A DNA stretch of 64,000 nucleotides from Deltaproteobacteria bacterium (GCA_020059605.1 JAGVBT010000012.1:1-64000), one strand, 5' to 3'. Shown: positions 46,491 through 56,617, counted from the stretch's first letter. Notes: generated by a model from the letters alone, not told the origin. Numbers and translations are program-made.

Positions 46491-49400
46491 TCATTTCTTC
46501 TCCGGAAGGAGATGGGCCAGATGGGGAAACTTGTCCTTCATATGGGGAATCCACATCGCCTCAGCAAAGATTTTGTCAAAGCCCGGTTCCAACGTCAGTT
46601 CCAAATAGTTGACGCGCCGCGCCCATGTGTCAGCCTCTTTCCTCTTCTCGACATTCAGAAGGGCCATGCGGGCCCCGTCTCCGGCGGCATTGCCCACCGA
46701 GTAGATGTTCTCAAGATCGCAATCCGGAAAAAGTCCGAGCACTGCGGCCGATACTTTGTCGATATAACTTCCAAAGGCGCCCGCTAAAATGACCTTATCC
46801 ACCTTCTCCACGCCAAAGTGGCGCATCATAATCTTCGAGCCGGCATACATTGCGCCTTTGGCGAGCTGGATTGCCCTCACATCGCTCTGGCAGACGACAA
46901 TATCCTGGCCGATCGATGTCTCTTTCGCCCAGGCGATGACGAATTCGGGCTCGCCGTTATTTTCACGGGAACGGGGGGTCTTTAAATCTTTTTTGAAGCG
47001 TCCGGTCCGGTCGATGATCCCTGCCAGGAATAACTGCGGAACCACATCGATGATCCCTGAGCCGCAGATGCCCTTGGCTCCCACTTCCTCCATCTCCGTG
47101 TTCCATCCCTCCCTGTCAATCACTTTGTAACGCACGTCTTTGGTCTCAGGATCGATGACGATCTTTTCAATGGCGCCTGGAGCGGCGCGCATCCCGTATC
47201 GGATCTCCGCCCCCTCAAAGGCAGGGCCCGTGGCGCAGGAGGAAGAGATGAGCTTCTGCCGATTTCCCAGGATCAGCTCGCCATTTGTGCCGATATCGAT
47301 AATCAGTTCGATGCTATCCTGAAAGTAAGGGGTCTCCGCGATCAGGACGCCCACATTGTCCGCGCCGACGAAGCCGGCTTCAATAGGAAGGACATGGACG
47401 TAAGCACCCGGGGCGATCTTGATCCCGATATCCCGGGACACACCGGTTTCGGCAGCTCCTTTTTCGGCGTAAATGCCGCAGTTAAGACAGCGTTTCGATT
47501 CCTCAATCGCGGTCTCCAGTTGAGCTGCAAAGCCCGGATCCACTTCGGTAAACCCGGTCCTTTTCTCAGGCTCAAGAAGGGGCAACTCTTTTCTTGGTTC
47601 TTTGTCCACCCCTTCGATTGGAATCTCTTCCACTTTCTTGAGCTTGGCGGGCCTTCCTTTGATTAAATCAATGTTTTCCAGGTAGAGTTCAATGGAGGTG
47701 GCCGCTTCCTGGCCGGCCCCGATTGCGGAAATCATATCCGAGGCGCCTAAGACAACATCTCCACCGGCGAAAACCCCTTCCATGCTTGTTTTTAAAGTCA
47801 CCGGGTCCACGGTGAGGGTTCCGGGATTGGAATATCCAAGTTCTTCAAGGATCCCTTTCCCATTGACTTTCTGCCCAATCGCAACGATGAGGTGATCCGT
47901 TTCCATTTCAAATTCCGATCCCTTGACAGGGAAGGGCGCTCTGCGGCCGTCTTCTCCGGGCTCGCCCAGTTCCATTCGTATGCACCGGAGTCCGGCGATT
48001 CGACCCTGTAGGTTCAGGAGTTCAACCGGTGCCGCCAGAAAATTGAAATGTACCCCTTCTTTCATCGCTTCGTCCACTTCGGTTTTGATGGCCGGCATTT
48101 CATCGCGGGAGCGGCGGTAAACAACCAGGACCTCTTCGGCGCCAAGACGTTTCATGACGCGGGCGGCATCCACGGCCGCATTCCCTCCACCCACGACGAC
48201 CACGCGGTTTCCTGCTTCTACCTTTTCTCCGGAATTGACTTTTCTTAAGAGATCAAGGGCATGGGAAACTCCCTTCGCATCCTCGTGGGGGAGGTCCAGT
48301 GTCTCACTCACCCAGGCCCCCGTCGCGAGGAAGATGGCCTGGTATCCCTGCCCCCAAATGCCCTGAAGGCTATTTACCGGATGATCGGTTTTAATCTCCA
48401 CGCCCAATTCTTCAATGTAGCGGATCTCGTCGTCCAGCACTTCTTTGGGCAGCCGATAATCCGGGATCCCGTAACGGAGCATCCCGCCTGCCTTTGGGGC
48501 CGATTCAAAGACCGTCACCGGGTAGCCCCGCCTCACCAGTTCATAGGAGCAGGCAAGGCCTGCCGGTCCAGAGCCGATGATCGCCACCTTCTTTTCCTTC
48601 GTTTTCTCTACCGGGGTAGTCTTTGGCCTGCCTTTTTTCAACTCGTGGTCGGCCACAAAGCGATGAAGAGCCCGGATGGACAGGGGGGCATCCACCCTGC
48701 TCCTTTCGCATTCGGGCTCACAGGGATGGGTGCATACACGGCCGCAGACTCCTGCAAAGGGCATCGCTCTCCTGACCTCTTCGAGAGCCTCGTCAAACTT
48801 GCCCTGCGCAATAAAGTATAGAAAATCCTGACCGCTGATGCCGGCCGGGCAGGCAACCTGGCACGGAGGATAGCCGCCGATCTCAACGGTTTCTGCTTCA
48901 GGAGCGATCTTGAGTCCCCAGTCGCGTGCTTTAATGTCCATGGAATGGTGAAGCGCCGGAGGGAAGGGGGCCCGTCCGATATTCCGGGGGTCGATGTTCA
49001 GGAAAAGATGGTGCATGCAGGTATTTCCGACAATCGTCATATCCAGGATGTCTGTGCGTTTAATTCCTGCGATGGCGGAGGCTTCTTCCACAATGCCATT
49101 GAGACCATCAATGATGGCCTTGTTCATGTATTCGAGGCCTTCCGGGTTGGTCATGGTGTAACTGATCCGGGACATGACATCCTCCCCGTAAATCACCTGG
49201 GGGTTCATCATGGAGGCCGTGGCGACCAATTTGCCGTCGGTCAGGTCACAGAGATAGCCCGCCACCGTGGTCGACCCGACATCGACCGCCAGGCCGTAAG
49301 CCTTTTTCACGAGCCCCGGTTCCACTTTGATCACCTCTTTGTCATGCCATACGGAAACCGTGACCTTCCAATCCCCTTCACGCACCGCTTCTTGCAAACT

Positions 49401-49943
49401 CATGAGCGTCTGGTAGTCCATCGTAAGATTTTTGAGCCCATGAGATTTTTCGAGCCCCATTTCGAGGCGTTCCCAGTCTCCAAGGGTGTCCTCTAATGTG
49501 GCTTTCGGAATTTCCACATAGTACTTTTTGACCGCCGGTTTCAACTCGATCTGTATTTCTTTAGCGGCCTTCCGGACGACCTGCTTTCCCATCCGGCTCT
49601 CTTCGGGGACGAAGACAATGACATCCCCCAGCACCTTTGCCTGGCAGGCCAAACGATAACCGCCGCGTTCCTGTTGCAAGCTGAAAAATTTTCTCTCGGT
49701 GGGCCCCATGGAAGAGAGGTGTTCCCGGCTCGATTCGATGCCGTATTTTTCAAAGAACCCCTGGTCAATTCTTACCTTGCATTTTCCGCAGATGGCTTTC
49801 TCGCCGCAGATCCCCTCGATATCCACTCCGAGCGCGACCGAAGCTTCCTTAAGCGTTTTTCCTTTCTCAACAAAACCCCTCCGACCCGAGGGTTGGAAAA
49901 TAACCATGCACTGGTCGGCTTTTTCTTTCTTTCCCTGCATCAT
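46491..49943 (-). CDS. RACo-type corrinoid activator (2Fe-2S plus ASKHA/DUF4445) with an internal GltD-like NAD(P)H/FAD oxidoreductase domain
   Basis: N-terminal CGEKAICGKCKVRID; ASKHA AVDVGSTTVAGYLCDL and IDIGTNGELILGN; between them PPCQVACPAG, CGRVCTHPCEPECE, VAIIGSGPAGLACSYEL, VVVVGGGNAAVDAARV. Confidence 0.93.
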   Translation of the reverse strand: MMQGKKEKADQCMVIFQPSGRRGFVEKGKTLKEASVALGVDIEGICGEKAICGKCKVRIDQGFFEKYGIESSREHLSSMGPTERKFFSLQQERGGYRLACQAKVLGDVIVFVPEESRMGKQVVRKAAKEIQIELKPAVKKYYVEIPKATLEDTLGDWERLEMGLEKSHGLKNLTMDYQTLMSLQEAVREGDWKVTVSVWHDKEVIKVEPGLVKKAYGLAVDVGSTTVAGYLCDLTDGKLVATASMMNPQVIYGEDVMSRISYTMTNPEGLEYMNKAIIDGLNGIVEEASAIAGIKRTDILDMTIVGNTCMHHLFLNIDPRNIGRAPFPPALHHSMDIKARDWGLKIAPEAETVEIGGYPPCQVACPAGISGQDFLYFIAQGKFDEALEEVRRAMPFAGVCGRVCTHPCEPECERSRVDAPLSIRALHRFVADHELKKGRPKTTPVEKTKEKKVAIIGSGPAGLACSYELVRRGYPVTVFESAPKAGGMLRYGIPDYRLPKEVLDDEIRYIEELGVEIKTDHPVNSLQGIWGQGYQAIFLATGAWVSETLDLPHEDAKGVSHALDLLRKVNSGEKVEAGNRVVVVGGGNAAVDAARVMKRLGAEEVLVVYRRSRDEMPAIKTEVDEAMKEGVHFNFLAAPVELLNLQGRIAGLRCIRMELGEPGEDGRRAPFPVKGSEFEMETDHLIVAIGQKVNGKGILEELGYSNPGTLTVDPVTLKTSMEGVFAGGDVVLGASDMISAIGAGQEAATSIELYLENIDLIKGRPAKLKKVEEIPIEGVDKEPRKELPLLEPEKRTGFTEVDPGFAAQLETAIEESKRCLNCGIYAEKGAAETGVSRDIGIKIAPGAYVHVLPIEAGFVGADNVGVLIAETPYFQDSIELIIDIGTNGELILGNRQKLISSSCATGPAFEGAEIRYGMRAAPGAIEKIVIDPETKDVRYKVIDREGWNTEMEEVGAKGICGSGIIDVVPQLFLAGIIDRTGRFKKDLKTPRSRENNGEPEFVIAWAKETSIGQDIVVCQSDVRAIQLAKGAMYAGSKIMMRHFGVEKVDKVILAGAFGSYIDKVSAAVLGLFPDCDLENIYSVGNAAGDGARMALLNVEKRKEADTWARRVNYLELTLEPGFDKIFAEAMWIPHMKDKFPHLAHLLPEKK

Positions 49944-50088
49944 TTATTCCCCATTTAATCTCTCACATTTAAATTAGAAATCCGAATATCGAAATCCGAA
50001 ACCCAAGTTCAATATCAAAATTCTAAACTTTTTTTAGGACATTTGGATTTTGAACATTCGTGCTTGTTTCGAATTTCGTATTTCGGAT

Positions 50089-50772
50089 TTATTTTTTAGA
50101 AAGCTCCTCTTCCTTCAGCATCTTGAGAAGTTTGATCGCTTCATCGACAGCGGTCCCGGCATCTTTGGCGTAGCCGTCCGCCCCGTATTTTTCAGCCACT
50201 TCCGGATTTACCGGAGCGCCGCCGATCATGATCCGGACTTTAGGGTTCTTGGCCCGCAACCTTTTAATCACCTCGGGCATATTGAGCATGCTCGTCGTCA
50301 TCAACGCCGAGATCCCGACGACATTCGACTCTGTCCTGATCTGCTCTTCAACAAACTTGTCGAGAGGGACATCTTTTCCCAGGTCGTAAACCGTCCAGCC
50401 GGCCACCTCAAACATCAGCTTGACCAGGTTTTTCCCGATGTCGTGAACATCGCCCTCCACAACGCCCAGGACGATCGATCCTTTCACCTCTGATTTTCGG
50501 CCCGAGGCTTCAATGGCTGGTTTTAAAAGGTCCAGGCCGGCATAGAGCGCGTCCGCACACATGAGCAGTTCGGGGACAAAGTATTCCTTTTTATTGTATT
50601 TATCTCCGGCCTCCATCATCCCCTCAGCCAGCCCCTCCATGGTGGCGATAAAGGGATCGACCCCTTCCTCCAAGGCAATCTTCGACCATTTTGCCGCCTC
50701 TTCCTCTTCAAATTGAGCGACGGCTTCGTGAAGCCCTTTCAAAATTTCTTTCGTCCTCTCCTCTGTCGCCAT
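50089..50772 (-). CDS. Corrinoid (B12-binding) methyltransferase protein
   Basis: GVVEGDVHDIGKNLV cobalamin-binding motif; IMIGGAPV; N-terminal helical cap. Confidence 0.95.
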   Translation of the reverse strand: MATEERTKEILKGLHEAVAQFEEEEAAKWSKIALEEGVDPFIATMEGLAEGMMEAGDKYNKKEYFVPELLMCADALYAGLDLLKPAIEASGRKSEVKGSIVLGVVEGDVHDIGKNLVKLMFEVAGWTVYDLGKDVPLDKFVEEQIRTESNVVGISALMTTSMLNMPEVIKRLRAKNPKVRIMIGGAPVNPEVAEKYGADGYAKDAGTAVDEAIKLLKMLKEEELSKK

Positions 50773-50803
50773 AAATGGTTCCTCCTGAACTTAAAAAAAA
50801 TTG

Positions 50804-51727
50804 TCATGGTTGATCGGACGGATTACCCAAGGCCATAAAAAAAAGTTCCCCGGTTCCCATCCTTCGAAAAATGACTCCTCGTTGATTCAGCCTGTCGGTC
50901 AATTCCTGGCCAAGAACTTCGGATAAATCTTTCGGCATGAACACGTCATGGGGGGATTGATCTAAAGGGATGGGCGTCTGTTGAGGGCGGAGGGGATGGT
51001 CGTCACTCAGAAGCAACGTTGGATCAAAGGGTTGGGTTCCATTGAGCCTGGCCATATGGTTCCCCACGATCAGCAGGTCATCAATGATCTCTCTCCTCGC
51101 CCCCACTCCGTCTCTTTGTTTTAAGCATTCGAGGATGGCCCGATGGGATTTGGTCACTTTATGATAGAATTCGGGTCCGAGGTTCAGGTTAAACTTAATA
51201 TCATTCAGAATATTATCGATAAAATCCATCACCAGTATCAGGATGGGGTTTTCGGTCATCCTGGCCAGGTAACGATGGAATCCTATCTCTCTGGCAACAA
51301 TGGTATGAGGGGTGGCCGGAATTTCCGTGATCATGCTCTCCAACTTAACAATGTCCTCCGGCAGGATGCGCGAGGCTGCAATCTGGGCAACAGGCGGCTC
51401 GAGCAAATAGCGGATCATGGTAATATCTCTGACGGAGATGGTCTTGAAGTGGAGAAAGTTGATGATGCTGTGGATCGTCGTCTTCATATCCACTTCTGCA
51501 ATAAAGACGCCGCCGGTGATTCCCTTTCGAATCTGCACTAACCCCATGCCTTCGAGTACCCTTAAAGATTCCCGCAGGGTGGCTTTACTGACGCCAAACT
51601 GCGACATGAGTTCCTTTTCAGAGGCCACTTTATCCCCCGGTTTAAACTGGCCCGACAGGATGGCATTTCTTATCTGCTCGATAATCTGGTCGGAAATCTT
51701 TAGCGTTTTGTTGGCAGTCTGAAACAA
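50804..51727 (-). CDS. FadR/GntR family transcriptional regulator
   Basis: ILSGQFKPGDKVASEKELMSQFGVSKATLRESLRVLEGMGLV; FCD-type C-domain. Confidence 0.9.
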   Translation of the reverse strand: MFQTANKTLKISDQIIEQIRNAILSGQFKPGDKVASEKELMSQFGVSKATLRESLRVLEGMGLVQIRKGITGGVFIAEVDMKTTIHSIINFLHFKTISVRDITMIRYLLEPPVAQIAASRILPEDIVKLESMITEIPATPHTIVAREIGFHRYLARMTENPILILVMDFIDNILNDIKFNLNLGPEFYHKVTKSHRAILECLKQRDGVGARREIIDDLLIVGNHMARLNGTQPFDPTLLLSDDHPLRPQQTPIPLDQSPHDVFMPKDLSEVLGQELTDRLNQRGVIFRRMGTGELFFMALGNPSDQP

Positions 51728-51841
51728 AGGCCTATCTCGCTTGTGTTGAATGATGAAGTGTGGAGCTATCTTACACAGAACTAAATAGAAATGTCAAGAA
51801 AAAATGTTATAAATATTATAATAAATTAATTATTAATATAA

Positions 51842-52867
51842 TCATGGCGTTATATCAGCATTCCCTTGAATGGATATACTTTTTGAGGGTTGGTAAACAA
51901 TTCCAGTGATCTTATCTTCTTGAAAATCAAAAAGTTTCCTGTTTTCTCGCCCATCTTTTATGGTGACGGTGGGTCCATCAATGACCTTGCCAATCATGGA
52001 GGCCTTAATCTCCCTCCCCTGGAAGAGGTCAATGACCCGCTGGGACCGATCCGGGGCAACAGAGAGAACAAACCCGAAGCTCTGAAAGCAAACGAGCCAG
52101 TCCGAAAGTTCAATGTCAGGCGGTTTCGGGATGGAAGGCAGGTCGATGATAGCGCCCTTGCCGGAGTTTTCCATCATAATCGAAACCGTTCCCAGAATTC
52201 CTGCATTGCTCACATCCTTTGCGGCTTGAGCCCATTTTTTTTCAGCGAGGATGGGCAGGGCTTCCAGACGATACAGCAACTCTTCCGTTGTCTTTCCGGA
52301 GTTGGCATCCCAGCTCACCACGGAGTGGCACCCCTTATCGCCTTTGAGGTCTATGGCAAGAATGAGATCGTCTCCTACGTTTGCCAGATGACCCCTGAGC
52401 AGCTTATTGGCATGACCTAAAATAGCGACAGCCAATGAAGGAGAAGTGGCGGGTGCATCCGGGTGTAAGTGACCCCCCACCATGGGGACCCCCAGTTTGT
52501 TACAACCCTTCCTGATTCCTTCCACGACTTTTGATCGCTGCTCTTCCTCTCCGCTGGCGAGGACATTGACCATGGCCAGGGGTCTGCCACCCATGGAATA
52601 AATATCGTTGACCGTGACCATCACCGATGCTTTCCCGGCCGCATAGGGTTCGTTCACCAGCAACCTGGTCATGATGCCATCAGCGGCAAGAAGCAAGAAG
52701 CCATCTTTCCAGGGAATGATGGCCGCGTCGTCCCCAAAATTGGGCAACTGCGGTCCCGGCTGTCCTTGTAAAACCAGTTTATCGAAAACATCTTTAATGG
52801 GTTGTTTGCGCAATAACCCTTCGTAATTTCGAACTCTTTCAACAATCTGAGATAAGTTGATACTCAC
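51842..52867 (-). CDS. AIR synthase-related protein (sll0787-like / Nit1C type)
   Basis: NFGDDAAIIPWKDGFLLLAADGIM, VMVTVNDIYSMGGRPLAMVNVLA. Confidence 0.85.
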   Translation of the reverse strand: MSINLSQIVERVRNYEGLLRKQPIKDVFDKLVLQGQPGPQLPNFGDDAAIIPWKDGFLLLAADGIMTRLLVNEPYAAGKASVMVTVNDIYSMGGRPLAMVNVLASGEEEQRSKVVEGIRKGCNKLGVPMVGGHLHPDAPATSPSLAVAILGHANKLLRGHLANVGDDLILAIDLKGDKGCHSVVSWDANSGKTTEELLYRLEALPILAEKKWAQAAKDVSNAGILGTVSIMMENSGKGAIIDLPSIPKPPDIELSDWLVCFQSFGFVLSVAPDRSQRVIDLFQGREIKASMIGKVIDGPTVTIKDGRENRKLFDFQEDKITGIVYQPSKSISIQGNADITP

Positions 52868-52960
52868 AAAGGCCTCTTCAATTTAATGTGCGCTTCCGAA
52901 TGGCATAGAGGCTTGCGTCAAATTCTTTACGCCTAACGCTTTGCGCTATGCGCTTTGCCC

Positions 52961-54472
52961 TTAGTCGTCCAGGTTGGCTTCCATAAGCTGGTGGGGCTTA
53001 CCAAAATATTCTTTCACAGCCTCAATTGTTTTCCAACCAAGTTGAGAAAAAAAGGGAACATTTTCAACCTGGATGTGGGCCGTAAATTTAGTGCAGCTCT
53101 GGCTCTTAACGCAGCGCATCGCTTCCCGAACCAATAATTCGCCCGCGCCCGTATTTCTGAACCCTTTTCTCACGGCTAACCTTCCTCCGATCCAGTGGCC
53201 ATTTGCCTTGACAGGAAAGAGCCGGACCGTTCCAACGACCTGATGATCCAGTTCCGCTATCAAATGGATGCTCTTGGCATCATCCTCGTCGCAGTCCGAA
53301 TCTGGAAAGAGATTTTGCTCCTGGACAAAGACCTCCCTTCGAATTTCGAAGGCCTTCTGCTGTTCCGCACCGGTTCTGACAGGATGACAGATTAGGGGAT
53401 CTCTTTCTTGCTCATAGGCATGAAGGGCCGAACAGGCGCCGCAACGGACACAGCCGGCATGCGACCGACGGGCGGAAAGCCCCTTGCTCTTCAATATCAA
53501 GGAAACGGTCTCATAGAGGAACTTCATCGTTTCCGGATCAGGGGGCAGGGCATCTTCCATGAGAGAACCGGGGATGGGTCTCAATGGAATGATGAAAGGA
53601 TAGACACCGAGATCGGCTAAAAATTCGCTCCCCCGGATGACCGATTCTTTCTTTTCTCCGAGTCCTCCGATCAGGAAGCTGCTGACCTGATTGGGACCGA
53701 ACACCTCCACCGCGATCTTCCATGCTTCCTCATATTTTTTAAGACCCATGGCGGCTTTCGCCGGGGCCACCCGGGATAAGGTTTCAAGATCAAAGCTTTC
53801 AATATGAATTCCCACCGTATCCACTCCGGCGTCTTTCAACTCAACGTACATCTCAGGATCGGGGGAAGGGGTGAATTGGGCATGGATGGGCAAACCGGCG
53901 GCTTTTTTAATGGCTGCCGCACAACGCGCCAGATGGGAGATCTCCCGGTTGATGGGTCGAACGGTTCCGGTCGTTAAAACGATGTGCTGAATCGAATCGA
54001 GTTTTTTTGCTTTGGCCGCCACTTCGGCGATCTGTTCAGGGGTTTTGATCCTGATGGTTTGTCCGCTTTCATAGGACAGGTTGATTCCACAAAATAGGCA
54101 CTGTTTGTCCGTATGCCAGTGGGCACAGGTTTGGACGACCGTCGTGGCAAGACAGTCTTTCCCATGAAGAAGAGCAATTTGGGGATAGGAGATCCCATCC
54201 TCCGTCGAATCACTATAAAACGCCGGCCGCTCGACAAATTTCACGGAACGGAGCAATTTTCCATCCTTGAAAATGTGATATCTCCCGTCTTCTTCTTTTA
54301 AGAGGTAAGGGGATTCCAGAACATATCGGCTGCTCATCGGGAGAGAGACAGGAATCCCCTCGATGAGCAGGGTTCCGCCTTCGGCCGGGCCTGCCCCGCC
54401 TTTCCGGTTTAAGAGCTGTCTCTCAAAACGCAGGCCAAAGCTCTGAAGTTCTGTAATCAGATGGGGAATCAT
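52961..54472 (-). CDS. Fused radical SAM (MSMEG_0568-like) and GNAT (MSMEG_0567-like) protein
   Basis: CAHWHTDKQCLFCG radical SAM Cys motif; C-terminal REVFVQEQNLF...VVGTVRLF...GRLAV...FTAHIQVENVPFFSQLGW...GKPHQLMEANL. Confidence 0.87.
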   Translation of the reverse strand: MIPHLITELQSFGLRFERQLLNRKGGAGPAEGGTLLIEGIPVSLPMSSRYVLESPYLLKEEDGRYHIFKDGKLLRSVKFVERPAFYSDSTEDGISYPQIALLHGKDCLATTVVQTCAHWHTDKQCLFCGINLSYESGQTIRIKTPEQIAEVAAKAKKLDSIQHIVLTTGTVRPINREISHLARCAAAIKKAAGLPIHAQFTPSPDPEMYVELKDAGVDTVGIHIESFDLETLSRVAPAKAAMGLKKYEEAWKIAVEVFGPNQVSSFLIGGLGEKKESVIRGSEFLADLGVYPFIIPLRPIPGSLMEDALPPDPETMKFLYETVSLILKSKGLSARRSHAGCVRCGACSALHAYEQERDPLICHPVRTGAEQQKAFEIRREVFVQEQNLFPDSDCDEDDAKSIHLIAELDHQVVGTVRLFPVKANGHWIGGRLAVRKGFRNTGAGELLVREAMRCVKSQSCTKFTAHIQVENVPFFSQLGWKTIEAVKEYFGKPHQLMEANLDD

Positions 54473-55068
54473 GATCCGTGCATTCTTGCGGCGACTTCCG
54501 ACACTCGCTTACCAAGGTTTCGCGCTGTTTCCAAACCCAAGCTGTCCTTTTCTATTCCATCCGGATGGCCGCTCCACAGGGCGGCCCCATAGTGTGAGGT
54601 TGGTTGGCCTTCGCTGACGACCACCATATCCTGGACTAACATCGCCGCCTGCACCGCCCGGATGGCGAGTTCCTGTCCCCCGTTTCGAACTCCGCCTACT
54701 GCGATGACACCGCCCACTTTATTGCGCAAAAGGAATCCATTTCTCCTGAACATGACGCAACGGTCAAGAAAAGCCTTGCACTGTGAGGTCATGGAGCCGA
54801 AATAAACAGGGGTCGCTACCACCAACCCCGCCAATTTTGGATCCGAAAGGATAGGAATCATCTTTAGGAAATCATCCTTTTGACTGCATTCTAAAACCTT
54901 TAAGCATTTCCCACAGGCAATGCACCCATTGATCTTCATTTCCGAAAGATCGATCAGAGTCGTTTCGACTTCAGGGGCAGCCACTTTTACCGCCTGGAGA
55001 CAAGTTTCCAATGCATAAAAGGTGGATTTCCCTTTACGGGGACTGCAGGCGATTCCAATGATCCTCAT
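54469..55068 (-). CDS. NAD(P)H-dependent FMN reductase / iron-sulfur flavoprotein family
   Basis: IIGIACSPRKGKSTFYAL, CIACGKCLKVLECSQKDDF, VVATPVYFGSMTSQCKAFLDRC. Confidence 0.88.
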   Translation of the reverse strand: MRIIGIACSPRKGKSTFYALETCLQAVKVAAPEVETTLIDLSEMKINGCIACGKCLKVLECSQKDDFLKMIPILSDPKLAGLVVATPVYFGSMTSQCKAFLDRCVMFRRNGFLLRNKVGGVIAVGGVRNGGQELAIRAVQAAMLVQDMVVVSEGQPTSHYGAALWSGHPDGIEKDSLGLETARNLGKRVSEVAARMHGS

Positions 55069-55837
55069 CTCGAACCTCCTCCCTTTTCATCTCCTCTTCT
55101 AAAATTTTTAAAATATCTCTTCTGATATGGTTGCATACTTCGCCGGTGCGGTCCCTGGGCCTTGGAAACGCCACCTCAATCCGTTCAAGCATCCTGGCAG
55201 GCCTTCTGGAAAGGACGACAATCTCATCGCTCAGGAAAACGGCTTCTTCGACATTGTGCGTGACAAAGATGATGGTGTCGCCTCTTTTCAACCAGATCTT
55301 GAGGAGAAATTCCTGCATGGCATTGCGGGTCTGGCTATCGAGGGAACCGAACGGTTCGTCCATTAAAACGACACGGGGGTTCATGACCAGGGTTCTTGCA
55401 ATGGCCACCCTCTGCTTCATCCCGCCCGAAAGTTCCCGGGGATAGCGATGTTCAAATCCGTTTAAGTCAAAGGTCTTAATGTATTCCATGGCGATTGAAC
55501 GCCTCCTGACCTTATCCATTCCCCGGATCTCAAGTCCCATCTCAATGTTCTGGAGAGTCGTCCTCCAGGGAAAGAGCGCATATTCCTGAAAGACCATCCC
55601 CACATCTTCCGATCCCCGGACCATCTCCTTCCCGTCCAGAAGAACTTTTCCGACCGAGGCTTTTTCGAGTCCGGCAATGATCCTGAGAAGCGTCGTCTTT
55701 CCGCACCCGCTTGGCCCGATGAGGGAGACAAATCTTCCATTGTCAATCCGGTGCTGGAGCTGATCCAGGACGTGGACGCTCTCCCCCCGGCTCCCGCCTG
55801 AAAAGGTCTTGCTGAGGCCAAGAATTTCTAAACCCAA
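55034..55837 (-). CDS. ABC transporter ATP-binding protein (SsuB/TauB type)
   Basis: LIGPSGCGKTTLLRIIAGLE, LSGGMKQRVAIARTLVMNPRVVLMDEPFGSLDSQTR. Confidence 0.93.
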   Translation of the reverse strand: MGLEILGLSKTFSGGSRGESVHVLDQLQHRIDNGRFVSLIGPSGCGKTTLLRIIAGLEKASVGKVLLDGKEMVRGSEDVGMVFQEYALFPWRTTLQNIEMGLEIRGMDKVRRRSIAMEYIKTFDLNGFEHRYPRELSGGMKQRVAIARTLVMNPRVVLMDEPFGSLDSQTRNAMQEFLLKIWLKRGDTIIFVTHNVEEAVFLSDEIVVLSRRPARMLERIEVAFPRPRDRTGEVCNHIRRDILKILEEEMKREEVRDEDHWNRLQSP

Positions 55838-55858
55838 AGGACCACTCCTTTATCCCGT

Positions 55859-56617
55859 TTAACCCCTCCACCGGAGGACCCTTGACTCAAATGTCCTTAA
55901 GCCCGCATTGATCAAGAGGCCGATCAATCCGATGACCAGCATGCCCGCTAAGATTTGATCCGGCCTCTGGATGTCCCGGGCCGTCATGATCATGTAGCCC
56001 ACGCCGTACCCTTCCTTCACCCCCGTGAATTCAGCTGCCACCAGCGTCATCCAGCCAATGCCGATTCCAATCCGCATTCCTACAAAAATCGATGGGATGG
56101 ATCCGGGGAGCAGCACCTTGAGAAAGATTTTCTTCTCTGTGGCATGCAGGGTTCTTGCGGCCTCAACCAGAATGGGGTTGATCGAGAGGACCCCGGCGAT
56201 CGTATTCAAAAGAATCGGGAAGAAGGCGCCCAGAAAGATGATAAAGGCCGCTGATTGGATGCCTATCCCAAACCATACGATGGCAATGGGAATCCAGGCC
56301 AGGGGAGGAATGGGTCTGACAAGTTCGATGAGAGGGTTTATCATCCTCCGGATGCGTGGGGACCATCCCATCAACAATCCCAGGGGGATGGCCAGCAAAG
56401 CTGCTACCCCATAGCCTAATCCAACGCGATAAAGGCTGTAGAGCACATGTTTATGGAGAAGGTTTCCGGGAGGCATTCCAATCCACAGGAGATCTTTCAG
56501 CCCCAGAAGAATTGCAATCGGCGAAGGAAGCTTATAATCGGGTATCCAGTATAGAGATGACAACCCCTGCCAGATCAAAATCAGTAACAGCGGCAGGAGG
56601 TAACTCTCCTTTTTCAT
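55859..56617 (-). CDS. ABC transporter permease (SsuC/TauC type)
   Basis: EAARTLHATEKKIFLKVLLPGSIPSIFVGMRIGIGIGWMTLVAAE. Confidence 0.93.
   Translation of the reverse strand: MKKESYLLPLLLILIWQGLSSLYWIPDYKLPSPIAILLGLKDLLWIGMPPGNLLHKHVLYSLYRVGLGYGVAALLAIPLGLLMGWSPRIRRMINPLIELVRPIPPLAWIPIAIVWFGIGIQSAAFIIFLGAFFPILLNTIAGVLSINPILVEAARTLHATEKKIFLKVLLPGSIPSIFVGMRIGIGIGWMTLVAAEFTGVKEGYGVGYMIMTARDIQRPDQILAGMLVIGLIGLLINAGLRTFESRVLRWRG

Noticed and set aside
48261-49496. + strand ORFs of 183-186 aa opposite the fused activator gene
   Set aside because: Antisense to a motif-rich 1150-aa ORF; His/Arg-rich shadow translation.
51890-52420. 176-aa + strand ORF
   Set aside because: Antisense to the AIR synthase-related gene with recognisable motifs.
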